A stretch of 64,000 nt of DNA from Rugalucina vietnamica (GCA_964017185.1 OZ024877.1:2148006-2212005); one strand, 5' to 3'; positions 10,895 through 22,872 are shown, counted from the stretch's first letter. Notes: generated by a model not told the origin, from the letters alone. Made by a program: numbers and translations.

Positions 10895-11845
10895 TCTTTC
10901 TTCCAGGAACAGTCCTTATTGGATGTACCAGGGGCCGTTACCATGAAACGACGATACAAGAGACTTTAGTGTAGTCAAGACTTAAAACGACAGATAAACT
11001 AGTCATTAATGAACAGCGTTACTAGCCAAGAAATTGTACATGCTATGCATAAGTTTACGGCAAACAATATTAAGAGTTTTTTTTGTAACCTTGCCTCTAC
11101 TGAGTGGAAGTTTGTCCAATGAGGCATACGTATGATAGAACCTAGTGGTCATGAGGGGGCTTATTAATGGAAAGTTTATATTTTTATTATGTTAAACTAC
11201 AAATTTAAAAGGCAATCAGGAGCTTCAAGGAAACGCAGTAATAAAAAGACAAAAGTTATCGCACATTCCTTCTACTTTCTAGATCCTGCAGACGCAAATA
11301 CGTTATTCGATCGGCATTGCCACCAATGTAGAATATCTCATGTTGGCGTGTGTGAAACGCAAATACCAATTCCGTATTCGTTCTAATTAGCGCACAGTGC
11401 GCTTAACTTTTCAAATTAATTTAAAGTAAAGGTAACGAAATACCGTTCTGATAAGCGCACAATAGGAAAGAAAACAACATATACATATAATGAATAAACT
11501 GCTGAAATAACACTGTAAAATACCATTGACGATGTCATGTAAGTTTTCCAATCTATCCAAAATAGTGATTGATCGTCTAAGGTTATTAGTACGGTATTTA
11601 TGTGTAAAACTGGTATAAAATACCAATATATTGCGCGAGCAGTGTGCGCTTATGCACATGCTTTTCGGAAACGACCGGGGTGTGCGCTTATTGGAGCATG
11701 TGCGCTAATTAGAACGAATATGGCATGTTATTTTCTCGTGTGTGTGAAGCTAAATATGCCTAAACCTAGTTGTCGCCTGTAAAATTGGACACTCGTAATT
11801 ATTTATTTTTGCCTAACACGGTTGTTTTGTCCATCTTCATTATAA
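10895..11845. other. No gene seen
   Basis: Short open frames at 11189-11386 and 11411-11659 show no family pattern. The text alternates GCGCACA / TGCGCTTA phrases on both strands near 11390-11710 (for example TAATTAGCGCACAGTGCGCT), which may be an unrecognised small inverted element. Confidence 0.4.
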
Positions 11846-11849
11846 AAAC

Positions 11850-12038
11850 TTGCCCATGCAATAAACAGATATATTTTTAGCTTCAAAAATTGAAAATTAT
11901 GATATTTTTTGCCCCAAAACATAGATTGTGGGTACTCGTCAGAACCGTCTCGGCAGGTATACCCCTGCATACCCTAGTTTTGCTATGTGAAAGTGGGGTA
12001 TAAGGGGTTATTCATTACACGGACCTTTTTCCTGATGT
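11850..12038 (-). mobile_element. R2 family copy (palindrome half lost)
   Basis: It matches other R2 copies: TTTGCCCCAAAACATAGATT, GTGGGTACTCGTCAGAACCG, then directly CAGGTATACCCCTGCA and AAAGTGGGGTATAAGG. The second half of the central GAACCGCC/GGCGGTTC palindrome is missing. Confidence 0.6.
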
Positions 12039-12173
12039 TCTTATTGTAAGCTCAAGTAATATTATCTTTGGTTTTGGTTTATGCTAGTCAGAGTAACTAC
12101 CTTTCTTGGAAATAGCTATTCAGCTTGCTCTGCAAACCTTTTAGTAAAATATTTTTTTGTGGTGTCCTGTATC

Positions 12174-13715
12174 AAGGTAAAAGTAGTAGGCAATGATCAG
12201 GAAAAGGCGCAATCAGAAAGAAATACCCACTTCAAAAGACGAGGTGGGAAACACCTTTAATAAACAATAAACAATCAGGAACTTACACTATGAAAACATA
12301 TCATAAGACGAGTGAGCGGCTATTTTCCAAGGAGGCGGCCACTCAGTTACCTAAACTTAATTAAAAATATGAAAAAATGTACATAAAGTGCAATCAGCAC
12401 AAAGATTCAACGCTTAAATATACAACACCATCCACTACAGACGTATCGCCTTGGAACGATCAGCTATGTACAATTACTGGACCAGGCCCGTTTAAACTAG
12501 TTTTATAGGCTTACCTCACACTCAGCTTCTGCAGCGGTTCAGTTAGATTGTTGTTCGATCCTTGATAAACCAAAACCGAGGACTCACAGATTCAATAAGC
12601 TGCCCGGCGATGGAGAGCCTGGGCGCCAAACAACATCACTGAAACTCTGGTGCAAAAGTAAAAACACCAGGTAAACCCCGGTGGGTCAAGCAACGGACAA
12701 GAACCTCTGGGCCCAACCAACTAAAATAAATAGCTTTAAGTCGGGGTCATCATACAGTCTGACACCAGACGCACCGGCGTGTCATTAAAGAAGGGAGCAT
12801 AGTTATCAACCATGATTGGGTTAAAAACTAAGCATACAAACTGTCGCATAACATTTTGAGTTATATCCGATACGTTTGTTACGTATAATAATTGTTTCTA
12901 AACTGAAAACAAAAATCATTCCTTCCTATTAGTTTTACATTTGTAAATCAAGTCACCATAAAATCCTGGTTCCGAAAGGCCATCACGTGAAAGCGCCTTT
13001 TACAAGGCGATACTACTGTTTAGGTTCTAATTGTTTTATGTTTTGGAGTCGAACCGATTTCTCAGGCGCCTAACATCACCCTCATTTTCTGCAGTGATTC
13101 ACAACATGTAGTTAGTTGTTTGGTCCTCGTGGTGAATCTTTAAATAGTCAATGAATCATCAAGGACAAACAAATAAATCATGATAACCACCCTGATGCAT
13201 CGAAAACGAGGACTCAACAGATTCAGTAAGCTACCCGACGATGGAGAACCCTGGGCGCCGAATAACTTACTGAAATCCGGAGCAAACGAAAATCACCAGT
13301 TGAACCCCAGTGGGCCAAGCAACAGACCAGAAGCTCCGGCCCAACAAAACTTCAACGCGCGAAACAGCCAAAACTTTCGAAAAAATTGTAGGTACCTAAT
13401 TGTTAGTTTGATTTTTTCCCACCTCGGGTTTTAGGAGTGGGAATCTTTTGCTGATTGCGCCTTTTCCTGATCTTTGCCTACTTGTACCTTTTTCTAGATT
13501 TTATCACAGACACTAAATCTAATGTCGGTCTAATACGCTTTTACACGAGGGTCTTTCGACACCAGAATGTTATGGTAACTTGGTTTACAAATTCAAGAAA
13601 CTTATGGGAAGAATTTTTTTTTTTCTTTTCAGTTCAGAAAAATTATCACACGTTACAGACGTATAGATTATAACTTAAATGTTATGCGACAGTCTGCATG
13701 CTGAATTTAAACAAT
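12174..13715. mobile_element. T1 copy, rearranged mosaic
   Basis: The forward arm runs 12174-13010, followed by a second forward segment (13005-13345) and two inverted segments (13390-13495 ending TGCCTACTTGTACC; 13500-13700). The segment junctions point to repeated insertion and deletion. The open frames at 13180-13434 and 13455-13673 are T1 sequence. Confidence 0.7.
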
Positions 13716-13719
13716 TTGT

Positions 13720-14210
13720 CTGTATAGCTTGATTCCAAATCTAATATAAACATTATCCAGGAGATAGGTTAAGGTGTCGCATACATTCTGACATGACCAA
13801 AGTGTATATCGAATTTGGTCAGAGGGAGTGAAAATCGTTTTAGCCGGGTAATAAATATTTTATTGTATCGATCCTCGGCTTTGCAATATTCATATTCAAT
13901 AACAAGATATCGGTGCATACATTTCGAAATTAGGACAACTAAAATAGTTACAATTTTGTGTTGCTCAACATAATAAAATGCGGGATCACTCACGCTGTTA
14001 ACTTATCATGACATTTGATATTAGTACCTGTCACTTAAGCCATAAAACAAAAACGCTGAATTAGTTTTCTGTGCAATAAGCTAACCAATGCGTATGTCAG
14101 TTTTATGGTTTAAATATACATATACTTTAAAATGACCATCACCTCCGAATAACTCCACCTTTTGTCTGCCTTCCACTTTAAATTGACAATACATTGAGTT
14201 ATCATTGAGC
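13720..14210. other. No gene seen
   Basis: This is unique-looking AT-rich sequence between T1 and element 2, with no exon pattern on either strand. Confidence 0.4.
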
Positions 14211-14212
14211 AT

Positions 14213-15441
14213 ACACTCCCGCCCGCGTATTTGTACTCCATTTACGCGTATTACGCGAGTATTACGTGAGTATTACGTGCGTAAGGCCAATTACGCGCAT
14301 TTACGCGTAACATGCGCATATTTACGCGTAACATATCTCATTAATATTCATAAGCAGAGATAAATGCGTCGATACGCGTAAGGTTCAGTCATTACGCGTA
14401 TGAAGTATCGCCCAATCAGACTGGCAATACGTTTACGCGTATTTACACGTATCATACGCGTAACGACAAGGAGTATAAAAGCTAAAGTACCTAACGGTTG
14501 ATTTTATTATTCAATCAAAAATAAACAATGTGCAAGTTTTATGGATTTTATTGATGTATCGTAATCGTGAAAATGGCGTGACTTTATTCTAGTTATTGTC
14601 AAATTGTTTTATGTTAACATGGGGTTTAAAGTTTACAGATTCAAGAAGCATAGTACTTACCCAATAACTGTCATCATGTCAACATTCAGCCTTCAACTGG
14701 AGTGAAAATTCATGCGTGACTAAGTGACTTTCACCTGTAGGTAACCATGTTCAGTTCTGTTCATTTTTTTTTTCATTGTCGTTTAGTTCCCCCTCCATTT
14801 TTAGAGGCCCCACCGTACGGTATACGGCATGTTAGATTTTCGCTTGTTTTCCTACCACGTCTCTTTCTTATTTATTGATATTCAATTATTATTTAACAGA
14901 ACTCGAATGTTTTCTTCTTCAAAATGAAAACCACAAGCAAATATAACAGAAACTTGGTGTTCGTTCAGCTACCGATCTGGGGATGAAGCTTTAAAAATAT
15001 TTCTCACGGATGTTATTTCGTACTCATGAATTGTTCGAGCCCTTAATACTACAGGCCTTAGTTTGAACAAGATAAGATATTGTTTTGGTCTAAAGCAAAG
15101 TCCGGAATTTTGGTTTAACCATAAAATTTCAAGATTGTTGGCTCATTCATTACGCGTATATTACGCGTATTTTTTTACGTAAGACTGTTTTAATCTCGAT
15201 TGGTTAGAACAATACGTATACATACTTCAAATACGCGTAATGACTTGCTTTACTAATTCACCGCTCATTGGTTAAAGTCATTACGCGTAATGTATGCGCA
15301 TTACGCGTATCATACGGGTAAGAAAAATTGAATTTTGACTGGCTATTGACACATACGCGTATAAAATAGGCGCGTATTACGCGAGTATTACTCGCGTTTG
15401 TTACGCGCATTCAATGAGTACAATTACGCGGGCGGGAGTGT
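14213..15441. mobile_element. TIR element with TACGCGTA arrays (element 2)
   Basis: The ends are inverted repeats: ACACTCCCGCCCGCGTATTT at the left, the same with one mismatch over about 26 bp at the right. Within about 250 bp of each end lies a dense array of ACGCGTA and relatives (about a dozen ACGCGT cores in all); the central 650 bp lacks them and is non-coding. The array could serve as transposase binding sites. It ends 172 bp before the start codon of copy B. No target duplication was identified. Confidence 0.75.
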
Positions 15442-15612
15442 AACTTCAGTTTAAACATAGTCCACAGACAACGACAGTTTCCTTTTTTATTTGACAGTAA
15501 CCTTTTCTAAACGCCCGTCGCAGTATTAGGTCATCGGATTTCAGTCGACATATTTGCGTTTTCATTCTGCAGTCGGGTCATTTGAGGACTGTCTGTCGCA
15601 GTAAATTTCAAG

Positions 15613-15709
15613 ATGTCTACCACGAATTACGATGAATGTGAAAAATTGTTCTGTGGGTCGTGGAAAATATCAAAGGATGAAAATATGGAAAAGTTTCTGG
15701 CAGCTTCGG
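15613..15709 (+). CDS. Copy B exon 1
   Basis: 32 codons plus one base (phase 1), ending GCTTCGG before GTGAGT. It contains N-Y-D-E-C-E-K-L-F-C-G-S-W. Confidence 0.85.
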
Positions 15710-18363
15710 GTGAGTTTGATAAAACTTAAAAGAGAATTTTCTTCAAACGGAATTCATGGACTTCGATCATGAACTTGAGAGATTGTATTGTCTGGGAGAA
15801 TATGATTCGGTAATCTAATACTTTGTAGCAAAACATGGTCAGGACAGCAGCAACTTTTGGCTGGTATCGAGTGCATTTCCTTTAAACGACAGATGCGTAA
15901 CTTAGAACCACAAGCACATTGACTCAATTAGATTATAAATTATTCAGAGTGTTCAAAACACTTACGTTTAGAAGCATACTTCTAAGCAATGTTTAAATTA
16001 TTTGACCCCATTTAGGAATGTCTTTGATTTAGACTTCTCGTGTAAATTTTCGAAATTACAGAACAATAGTCTGGCTTTCGTCGCCGGTTTTAAAAGGGCT
16101 ACCGATGAGGGTTCATAACCCGAAATTGCACAATATAGTCCATACTATCTCCCTTTGAATATTTTACTGCTTCCAAAGGATCAACCCTTTATATATTTTT
16201 CTCTGGACAGAAACAGACAAATCAAGTTGTCAAGTAAATCAGAGCAAAATAGAAAGTTCATGACCCGTAAGGTTGCCATTAGACTGGCTTCAAGCAAAGA
16301 AACATTGTGTGAATTATATACATTGTATTCTATTGTTTATGGGTGAACAGACGAAACCTTTTGTTCATCATGATTACAAGTTCTCATTTTGTGTTATTTT
16401 GTCACCAGCATGGCGTTCAAAGTATATAATATGTTTTAGGTATGAACGAACAGATGAAAACTTTTATTCGTCATGAAAACGAGTTCACCATAACAAGAGT
16501 AGGAAATACATTCGTTGATAAAGCTGTAGTTGATGGAGTCGCTTTTGAGATGAAACTGCCAATCAACGAAGAGGTAGAGTGGAAAGAACAAGAGGAAAAT
16601 CCCATCTTTCATGTAAAGGTAAGCCCCTCTAATATAAAAATAGCTTATCATCCTTATGATGTTTGTTGTGTTGTGTATATACAAGTACGAAACCCAATCT
16701 TTCATACATGTATAATGGTTAATAATGGCTGGCCGAGGTGAGTCGTTAGAGATGAAACTGCCAATCAATGAGAGAGAATTGACTAGAGAAAGGAAAGATT
16801 TGCACGTACATGGATACATGTATGTATGTCTTCTCTCCTTCCCCTATCTTGACGGAGAGTTGTCTTTGTTTTTTTATTTACCTGTCATATATTCAATGTA
16901 TATTTATAACCTTCTCAACCATAAAAAACATCGTTTAAACAATGTGTTAACATAAAAATTTACAAGCCCATAAATCAAAGAAAATGTAAGTGTATCTTGG
17001 ACTTATTTGACCTATTTTAACACTGACGTAGTAGATATTGAGAATACTGGAAAAAAATGCATTGTCTTTCCTTGATGGACGTTACTGAAACGCTACGTTT
17101 TGGACATTCATCAGTTAAAAAAGCTCATATCCATTAACACCATATTCAAAAATATCCGTCATATTCAAATAAAATAATTAGTCCAGTGGGGTTATAGTCT
17201 TATGAATTTAGACACTGACACGCTTTATTTTACCTTGCAGACAATCGCAACGTATAAAGATGGCGTCTGGTCCCAATCAACGACACCGATGAACGAGGGT
17301 GGCGGCAAAACACAGTCCATGAAATCCTATATTGACGGAGGCGACCTCGTGGCGGTAAATATCATAATAGTTGTATAAGTAAACTGGTGTAAATATGTTA
17401 ATTCTTCGAAGAACTTAGGTTATAATTTTCAATTGATTCTAAAAATGTACAAGTAGGCAATGATCAGGAAATGGCGCAATCAGAAATAAATTCCCACTCA
17501 ACAAACCGAGGGGTTAGAAAAACTTAAATGACACTTAGGAAATTATACCAAGAAAACATATCTTATGCCAAGTGAGCAGCTATTCCCCAATAGGCGGCCA
17601 CTCAGTTACCCGAACTTAACAAAAAATATGAAAACGTACGTAAGGCTCAAACAGCACAAAAATTCTACTCCAAAACACAAAATAAATAGAACCACAACAT
17701 AAGTATCGCCTCGGAACGATCAGTAATATAAAATTGTTTTATTTTCAAACGTTCTATATGAATTATAACATCATATATAACAGTTTCAAACATGTGAATT
17801 TGATGAAAATTTGGATAAAATTTAATCGAAATTATACGTTGAAAATGTTCACATTTTTAGGCAAAAACATTTATACACTACCATTGTCTTTGACAGACGT
17901 AGGTCTGTCCGTAGCGAAAATGTCGTGAAATTCCAAACAACAGCTGTTCTGATTAACTCAATTAAGCCTGGTGTCCCTTTTGTGGGACATAGGCAAACAG
18001 TATAGCCCCAGATGTGACGCCGCAGAACGCGGCGTCCCATCTGAGGCTATTCTATTTGCTTATAGGAATTTCATCGAAAAAAATTGAATAAAAATTAAAA
18101 ATCACTCCTGACGCCCCTAAAATGAAAGTGGACTCCAATTGACAATGGTGGGAGGATCCATTCGTCAAATATGGGTTAAATTGGACGTTCGTGACTTCCT
18201 TATCTGAACTAAAACTTCGCTGGGCGCACCTGTCAGCGTGTTCTGAATATCGGTTTATTCACCATTTAGTACTATATAGTATCTAGTCTTATTTTATTTT
18301 CAGGAGTTTTCATTGCCCGATGTCCCTGGGATAACAGCAAAGCGAACCTTTAAGAGAGTCTAG
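15613..18363 (+). CDS. FABP-like lipid-binding protein, copy B (intact, 149 aa)
   Basis: Four exons join in frame: 15613-15709, 16440-16618, 17241-17354 and 18304-18363, a 450-nt coding sequence ending TAG. All boundaries are GT/AG and intron phases are 1, 0, 0, as in the FABP/CRABP family, cytosolic carriers of fatty acids and similar ligands. The product is slightly longer than the usual 132 aa. Visible marks are F-C-G-S-W near residue 13, E-V-E-W-K-E in the middle, Y-K-D-G-V-W in exon 3, and P-G-I-T-A-K-R-T-F at the end. In vertebrate FABPs the last motif is R-x-Y and binds the ligand carboxylate; here it is R-x-F. The start ATG is the first in the exon and aligns with copies D and E. Candidate polyadenylation hexamers lie at 18452 (ATTAAA) and 18793 (AATAAA). 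It is the only copy here without a lesion. Confidence 0.85.
16440..16618 (+). CDS. Copy B exon 2
   Basis: It starts after TATGTTTTAG with GT-ATG-AAC and ends GTA-AAG before GTAAGC, 179 nt. It encodes the beta-strand region with F-T-I-T-R-V-G-N-T-F and E-V-E-W-K-E-Q-E-E-N-P. Confidence 0.85.
17241..17354 (+). CDS. Copy B exon 3
   Basis: 114 nt, phase 0, after TACCTTGCAG and before GTAAAT. It encodes T-I-A-T-Y-K-D-G-V-W-S-Q through Y-I-D-G-G-D-L-V-A. Confidence 0.85.
17447..17735 (+). mobile_element. T1 copy in copy B intron 3
   Basis: It runs from GTACAAGTAGGCAATGATCA to GGAACGATCAGTAATATAAA and begins about 90 bp after the exon 3 donor. Confidence 0.8.
18020..18182. repeat. Dispersed repeat shared with 3.2 kb
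   Basis: It matches 3155-3305 from CATCTGAGGCTATTCTATTT to CAAATATGGGTTAAAT, within copy B intron 3. Confidence 0.6.
18304..18363 (+). CDS. Copy B exon 4
   Basis: It starts after TTTATTTTCAG and encodes 19 residues plus TAG: E-F-S-L-P-D-V-P-G-I-T-A-K-R-T-F-K-R-V, the barrel's last strand. Confidence 0.85.
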   Translation, partial: EFSLPDVPGITAKRTFKRV

Positions 18364-18950
18364 TCAAGGGAAAGTTAGTTCGGTTATGAAAATGAGACGA
18401 CCCAGTTTTCTAGGTCAGGAGAGAGTGACATAAATGTCAAAACCTTGACAAATTAAAAACATTTGCATCAACAACTGACTGATATATTAATGGCCCTGAA
18501 TCAATGATAAAGCTTAATATTTTACTTCGAAGGACTTTCTAATAGAGTGTAATTCAGTTTTAATACATGCAGTTTTTGAAACATGAGATAAACGGCAAAG
18601 CACAATAGCACGAGACATCTGAGCATTGAGGCGACTCCAAGAAAATTTACTGATCGATCGTGTCCGATATAAGAAAGATCGGATACTTTATGCGCTAAAC
18701 AGTTCTCGTAAATGTCAGTCACATGTCGCCACTCCTTTGCCACTCCTTTCTCCTAATACTAAACATTTTATGTTATGTTATACATAAACGATAATAAATT
18801 GGATTTAATCGTGTATTCTTGTGTTGCTTCCAGAAAATTCATATAAAAATGAGCAATCTACGGAGTTCGAAAATTTAAAATAGAAAACTCAAATACTTAT
18901 ATTTGTAACCCATGTACCGGAAGAAAAAGACACACCACATAACACAAAAA
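18364..18950. other. 3' flank of copy B, no other gene
   Basis: This is AT-rich sequence probably holding the 3' untranslated region of copy B. The minus-strand frame at 18522-18743 has no family signature. Confidence 0.4.
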
Positions 18951-19325
18951 GGTACAAGTAGGCAAAGATCAGGAAAAGGCGCAATCAGAAAAAGATTCCC
19001 ACTCCAAAACCTGAGATGGGAAAAAAACTAAATTAACAATCAGGTGCTTATACCATGAAAAAATATCCTAAGCCGAATGAGCAGCTCAGTTACCTAAACT
19101 TAACGAAAAATATGAAAACATACATAAGGCGTCAACAGCACAAAAAATTTAAACACCAAGACCTAAAACGAAAGAACCACCACAGAAATATCGCATTGGA
19201 ACGATCAGTAATATAAAAATACTGGCGGGCTTAAATCGATTTTACAGGTACCTAACCTCACCCTCAGCCTCTGCAGTGGTTCATAACATTTAGTTAGTTC
19301 TTCGGTCCTCGCGGAGAATCTCCAT
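18951..19325 (+). mobile_element. T1 copy
   Basis: It runs from GGTACAAGTAGGCAAAGATC to TTCGGTCCTCGCGGAGAATC, truncated after the CTCTGCAGTGGTTCA block. Confidence 0.8.
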
Positions 19326-19599
19326 CAATACATATATTACGGGCAAGAAAATGACCACTTTCACAGCAAGGTAGCAATCCGACTAGCGTCAACCATGTCA
19401 ACGCAAACAACTATATCGAGCACAGCATAAAAGTAGAAGAAAAACTATACATTAGACAATGCATAGACAAACAGATAAAACAAATTGATATTGATACCGG
19501 GGCACCTGTGTCGACTATCTACAGAATGACAACATGCAAGATATTTACCTTTAGCTGGTCAAAACGAAGCCAAATAAACTTATATTTAGTTATGTTCGG

Positions 19600-20127
19600 G
19601 TAACTGAGTAGCCACCGTTTGGGAAATAGCTGGGAATTTACCTTTTGGGTAATTCCCTTTTGCATCATGTTGACAGGTCTATAGGGTCACTGATAAGGCT
19701 TAAATAGCCGAAACCGCAGTATGGTCCGTCCCCTTTCTCATTTATATATTCACTGTTTAATCTCAGTTTTATTTGCTATTACTGCGGCTGGTGTTTGCCG
19801 TGTGGCGACCCTAAAAAGTCTCCTCGTACATTATTCGCAGTACAGATTATATTTTCCTTTTGGTCCTTTGAGATCAGATCTAGGGTATTCTGAGAAATCA
19901 GAAAAGTATTATCGGTTAAGATTCATTTTCTAACCAATGTTTAATATATTTGGCCTCATTTGGATTATACTAGTCCTTGTATCGACTACCCTGTTGAAAG
20001 ATGCAAAATTGCAGTTATTCTCTTTGGCATCATGTTGCCAAATCTATAGAGTCACTGAAATGACTCAAATAGGCGAAACAGCGGTATGGCCCATCCCCTT
20101 TCTCATTAATATTTGCACTGCTCTTAA
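19600..20127 (+). repeat. Copy of the 376-bp repeat, interrupted by element 4
   Basis: It contains GGGTCACTGATAAGGCTTAA, GCCGAAACCGCAGTATGGTC, TTGCCGTGTGGCGACCCTAA and CTTTTGGTCCTTTGAGATCA, in the order seen in the tandem copies at 59105-59856. It stops at GCTCTTAA where element 4 starts and resumes AAGGATCTCAG after it. Confidence 0.7.
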
Positions 20128-20729
20128 TGCCTAGGTCACAGTAGTACTTACGTACGCTGCGGACGCTGCCGATAGGGCTTCCGTATTTATCCGTCCTATC
20201 CTTAACTATTCGTATTTTATCCGTAATGCCCGTACCTGTACGTGTATTTTTCACAGGGCCCGGAAGATCCACAGCCAGGCTTTGATAATTGTAAAAAAAA
20301 AGCAGGCACGGATGAAAAATCCGTAATGATAGGTATTAGTATTTGAATCTGTCCGTATCTATTCGGTATCGAAACCGTATCTGTTCCGTAACCGCGGATC
20401 GATACTGTTTCGTTTGGTTACTGTCTTTGTCGGCGTACAGTTATGTGATGAAAACTTTCATAATCACCGTAAACCGCTTACTCACTGAATCGCCCGTGCG
20501 TCCAAAGTTCACAAATATGCATGTGCTTTCAATGCGTACCTTTCGTGAGTATGAAAAAAATGGATTGCTCAGAAGAAGGAGATTTTGCATTCATGTTACT
20601 AGCTGAAGAGGCTGCAATACCCAAGAAAAATAGGAGAACAAATGTATAAACACACAAACACATAGACAATCACAGAAATGTTACTAATATTAAAGTATTA
20701 TGAGAAGTGATTTCCGTTGTTTTACGACT

Positions 20730-21005
20730 ATCACTCAATCGATCAATCACTCGTTGGATCAGTCAAGTGATCAAATCAATCGATCATTTAATCACTCGAT
20801 CGATCGCGATCGATCGATCAATCACTTGATAGAACAATCTACCGATCGATCATTCAATCACTTAATCGATCAATCACCAGATCGATCAATTAATCACTCG
20901 ATGATCAATCAATTGATCAATCTATCGATCATCGATTAATCACTCGATCGATCACCCGAGAGATCGATCGCGATCGAGCAATTTACCGGCCGATTGATCG
21001 ATCAA
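20730..21005. repeat. GATCGATCA-rich degenerate array
   Basis: Interspersed ATCGATCA, ATCAATCA and ATCACTCG units cover about 270 bp inside element 4. The open frame at 20700-20939 is this repeat translated. Confidence 0.9.
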
Positions 21006-21057
21006 ACAAACATGTTATGTTCCTTAATTTCTTCACCTGCAGATACGGATGTTTCGT

Positions 21058-21145
21058 CCGTATCGAATTTTTATTTATTTATTTTTTTTATTTATTTATT
21101 TATTTATTTATTTTTTTTTTTATTATTTTTTTTTTTTTTTTTCAA
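21058..21145. repeat. (TTTA)n and poly-T tract
   Basis: TTTATTTA units grade into poly-T inside element 4. Confidence 0.9.
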
Positions 21146-21633
21146 AATTTGGGCGCGGATTCTACGGACCCTTTGGATACAACACGTTCAGCTACGGTCA
21201 TATACTGATAAGGTACGAATTGTAACGGATAGATCGGATAGATACGAAAGACTTGTCCGCAGCGTCCGTCGCATCCGTATATGCTAGTGTGACTGTACTT
21301 TGACAATTAACAGCGGTTGCTCACATCACATTGCACTGTTTTATACACAAGAGAGCGTAACAAATGTGTATCTGAAGGTGTTTGTCCGTATCCAAACGTA
21401 ACAGATGGTATCGAAAGGTATGTAGACAAGTATCTTTACGTATGCATCCGAATATATCCGTAACTATCCCGTATGTATTCGTATTTATAGGTGATTATAA
21501 AACGAAAATTCATTAAGAACAGTTAGACCCGCCCATAGATTTCTGCGGATTGCTACGTATAGTATACGCAACTATCCGCAGCGTACGTAAGTGCTAGTGT
21601 GACCTAGGCATAAAGGATCTCAGCTTTATTTTT

Positions 21634-22735
21634 TAGCTCACCTGAGCCGAAGGCTCACAAGGTGAGCTTATAGGATGGCCATGCTCCGGCGTCCGTCCGT
21701 CGTCCGTCGGCGTCCGTCGTCGTCCGTCGTCGTCCGTCCACAATTTCAAAGATCTTCTCCTCTGAAACCACTGGGCCAATCAAAGCCAAACTGCATGTGG
21801 AGCATCCTTAGCAAGGGGGAACGAAAGTTTATATAAATGATCCAGGTCACATGACCAAGATGGCCGCCATGCCCATATATGGTAAAAACCATAAAAAATC
21901 TTCTTCTCTGGAACCGGTGGACCGATTTCAACAAAACTTGGTATGTAGCATCAGGAAATGGAAAAAAGTGAAAACATTGAATTTTTCAGGAAGTTTTGTA
22001 GCCTGTGACCTGAAAGTTGGTAGATACAGACAACATGTTAAGCTAATGAAGTGATGTGAGTATTAAAGGTCATTTACAAATTAAATGTTAAACTTAATTT
22101 TCTCAGTAACCGCTCAACCAATCAAAGCCAAATTTTATATGTAGTATCCTTAGGATAGGGGAATAGAAGTTAATATAAATAGTCAAGGTCAAATGACCAA
22201 GATGGCCGCCATGGCTATAAATAGCAAAAACCTTTAAAAATTTTCTTCTCCAGAACAAGAAGGCCTATGATTTTGAAACCTGGCATGAAGTATCAGGGGG
22301 AAGAGTTCTACAAAGTTTATATAAATCATGACCCTGGGATGACCCTGACCTATTTTACGGCAAGGCCAACATAGGTCGCTCATGCATTTGAATGGGGAAA
22401 ATTGTCAAAATGTCATTTGATGGGAAATACTTTATGGAAATGGGCAAATGGACTGAATATTTATTATTCTGAAAAAAGAGGACCCCAGGGGCAGGTCAAA
22501 TTAAATGTTAAACTTAATTTTCTCAGTAACCGCTCAACAAATCAAAGCCAAATTTTTTATGTAGTATCCTTAAGATGGGGGAATGAAAGTTAATATAAAT
22601 AGTCAAGGTCACATGACCAAGATGGCCACCATGGCTATAAATAGCAAAAACTGTTATAAATCTTCTTCTTCAGAACCAAAAGGCCTTTCATTTTGAAACT
22701 TGGCATGAAGCATCAATGAATACAGCTCGGCGAGG
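21634..22735 (+). repeat. Head/core/tail repeat beginning AGCTCACCTGAGCC
   Basis: It begins with a stem-forming head (AGCTCACCTGAGCCGAAGGC ... GGTGAGCTTATAGG), then a CGTCCGTCGTCC microsatellite (21690-21738), then core units with AACCGCTCAACCAATCAAAG and ATGACCAAGATGGCCGCCAT. Two core units start at about 22077 and 22497, a 420-bp period. Copies of this style are, to my knowledge, common in bivalve genomes. Non-coding. Confidence 0.7.
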
Positions 22736-22872
22736 CGGTTCTAACATGTACCCACAATCTATGTTTTGAGCAAAAATAAGAAAAAATCCAAAATTTTTCA
22801 GCTGAATTTTTTTTATTTTTAAAGCTCAAAAAACTGTTTTGTTATTACATGGACAAGTTTTCGTAATGATAT
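22722..22872 (+). mobile_element. R2 family partial copy
   Basis: It contains CTCGGCGAGGCGGTTCTAAC, ACCCACAATCTATGTTTTGA and TTACATGGACAAGTTTTCGT, the right half of the R2 consensus. Confidence 0.6.

Larger units (their letters stand above)
20128..21610. mobile_element. TIR element with TATCCGTA arrays (element 4)
   Basis: Left end TGCCTAGGTCACAGTAGTAC; the right end is its inverse over about 38 bp (ACTTACGTACGCTGCGGA is in both). TAA flanks both sides (20125-20127, 21611-21613) and removing one TAA plus the element restores the host repeat. Arrays of CCGTAT/TATCCGTA occupy both flanks, and the core holds a GATC-rich array and T/ATTT tracts. The TAA duplication points to PIF/Harbinger-like mobilisation. 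Non-coding. Confidence 0.8.

Noticed and set aside
20700-20939. Frame rich in N-H-S-I-D
   Set aside because: Direct translation of the ATCGATCA array.
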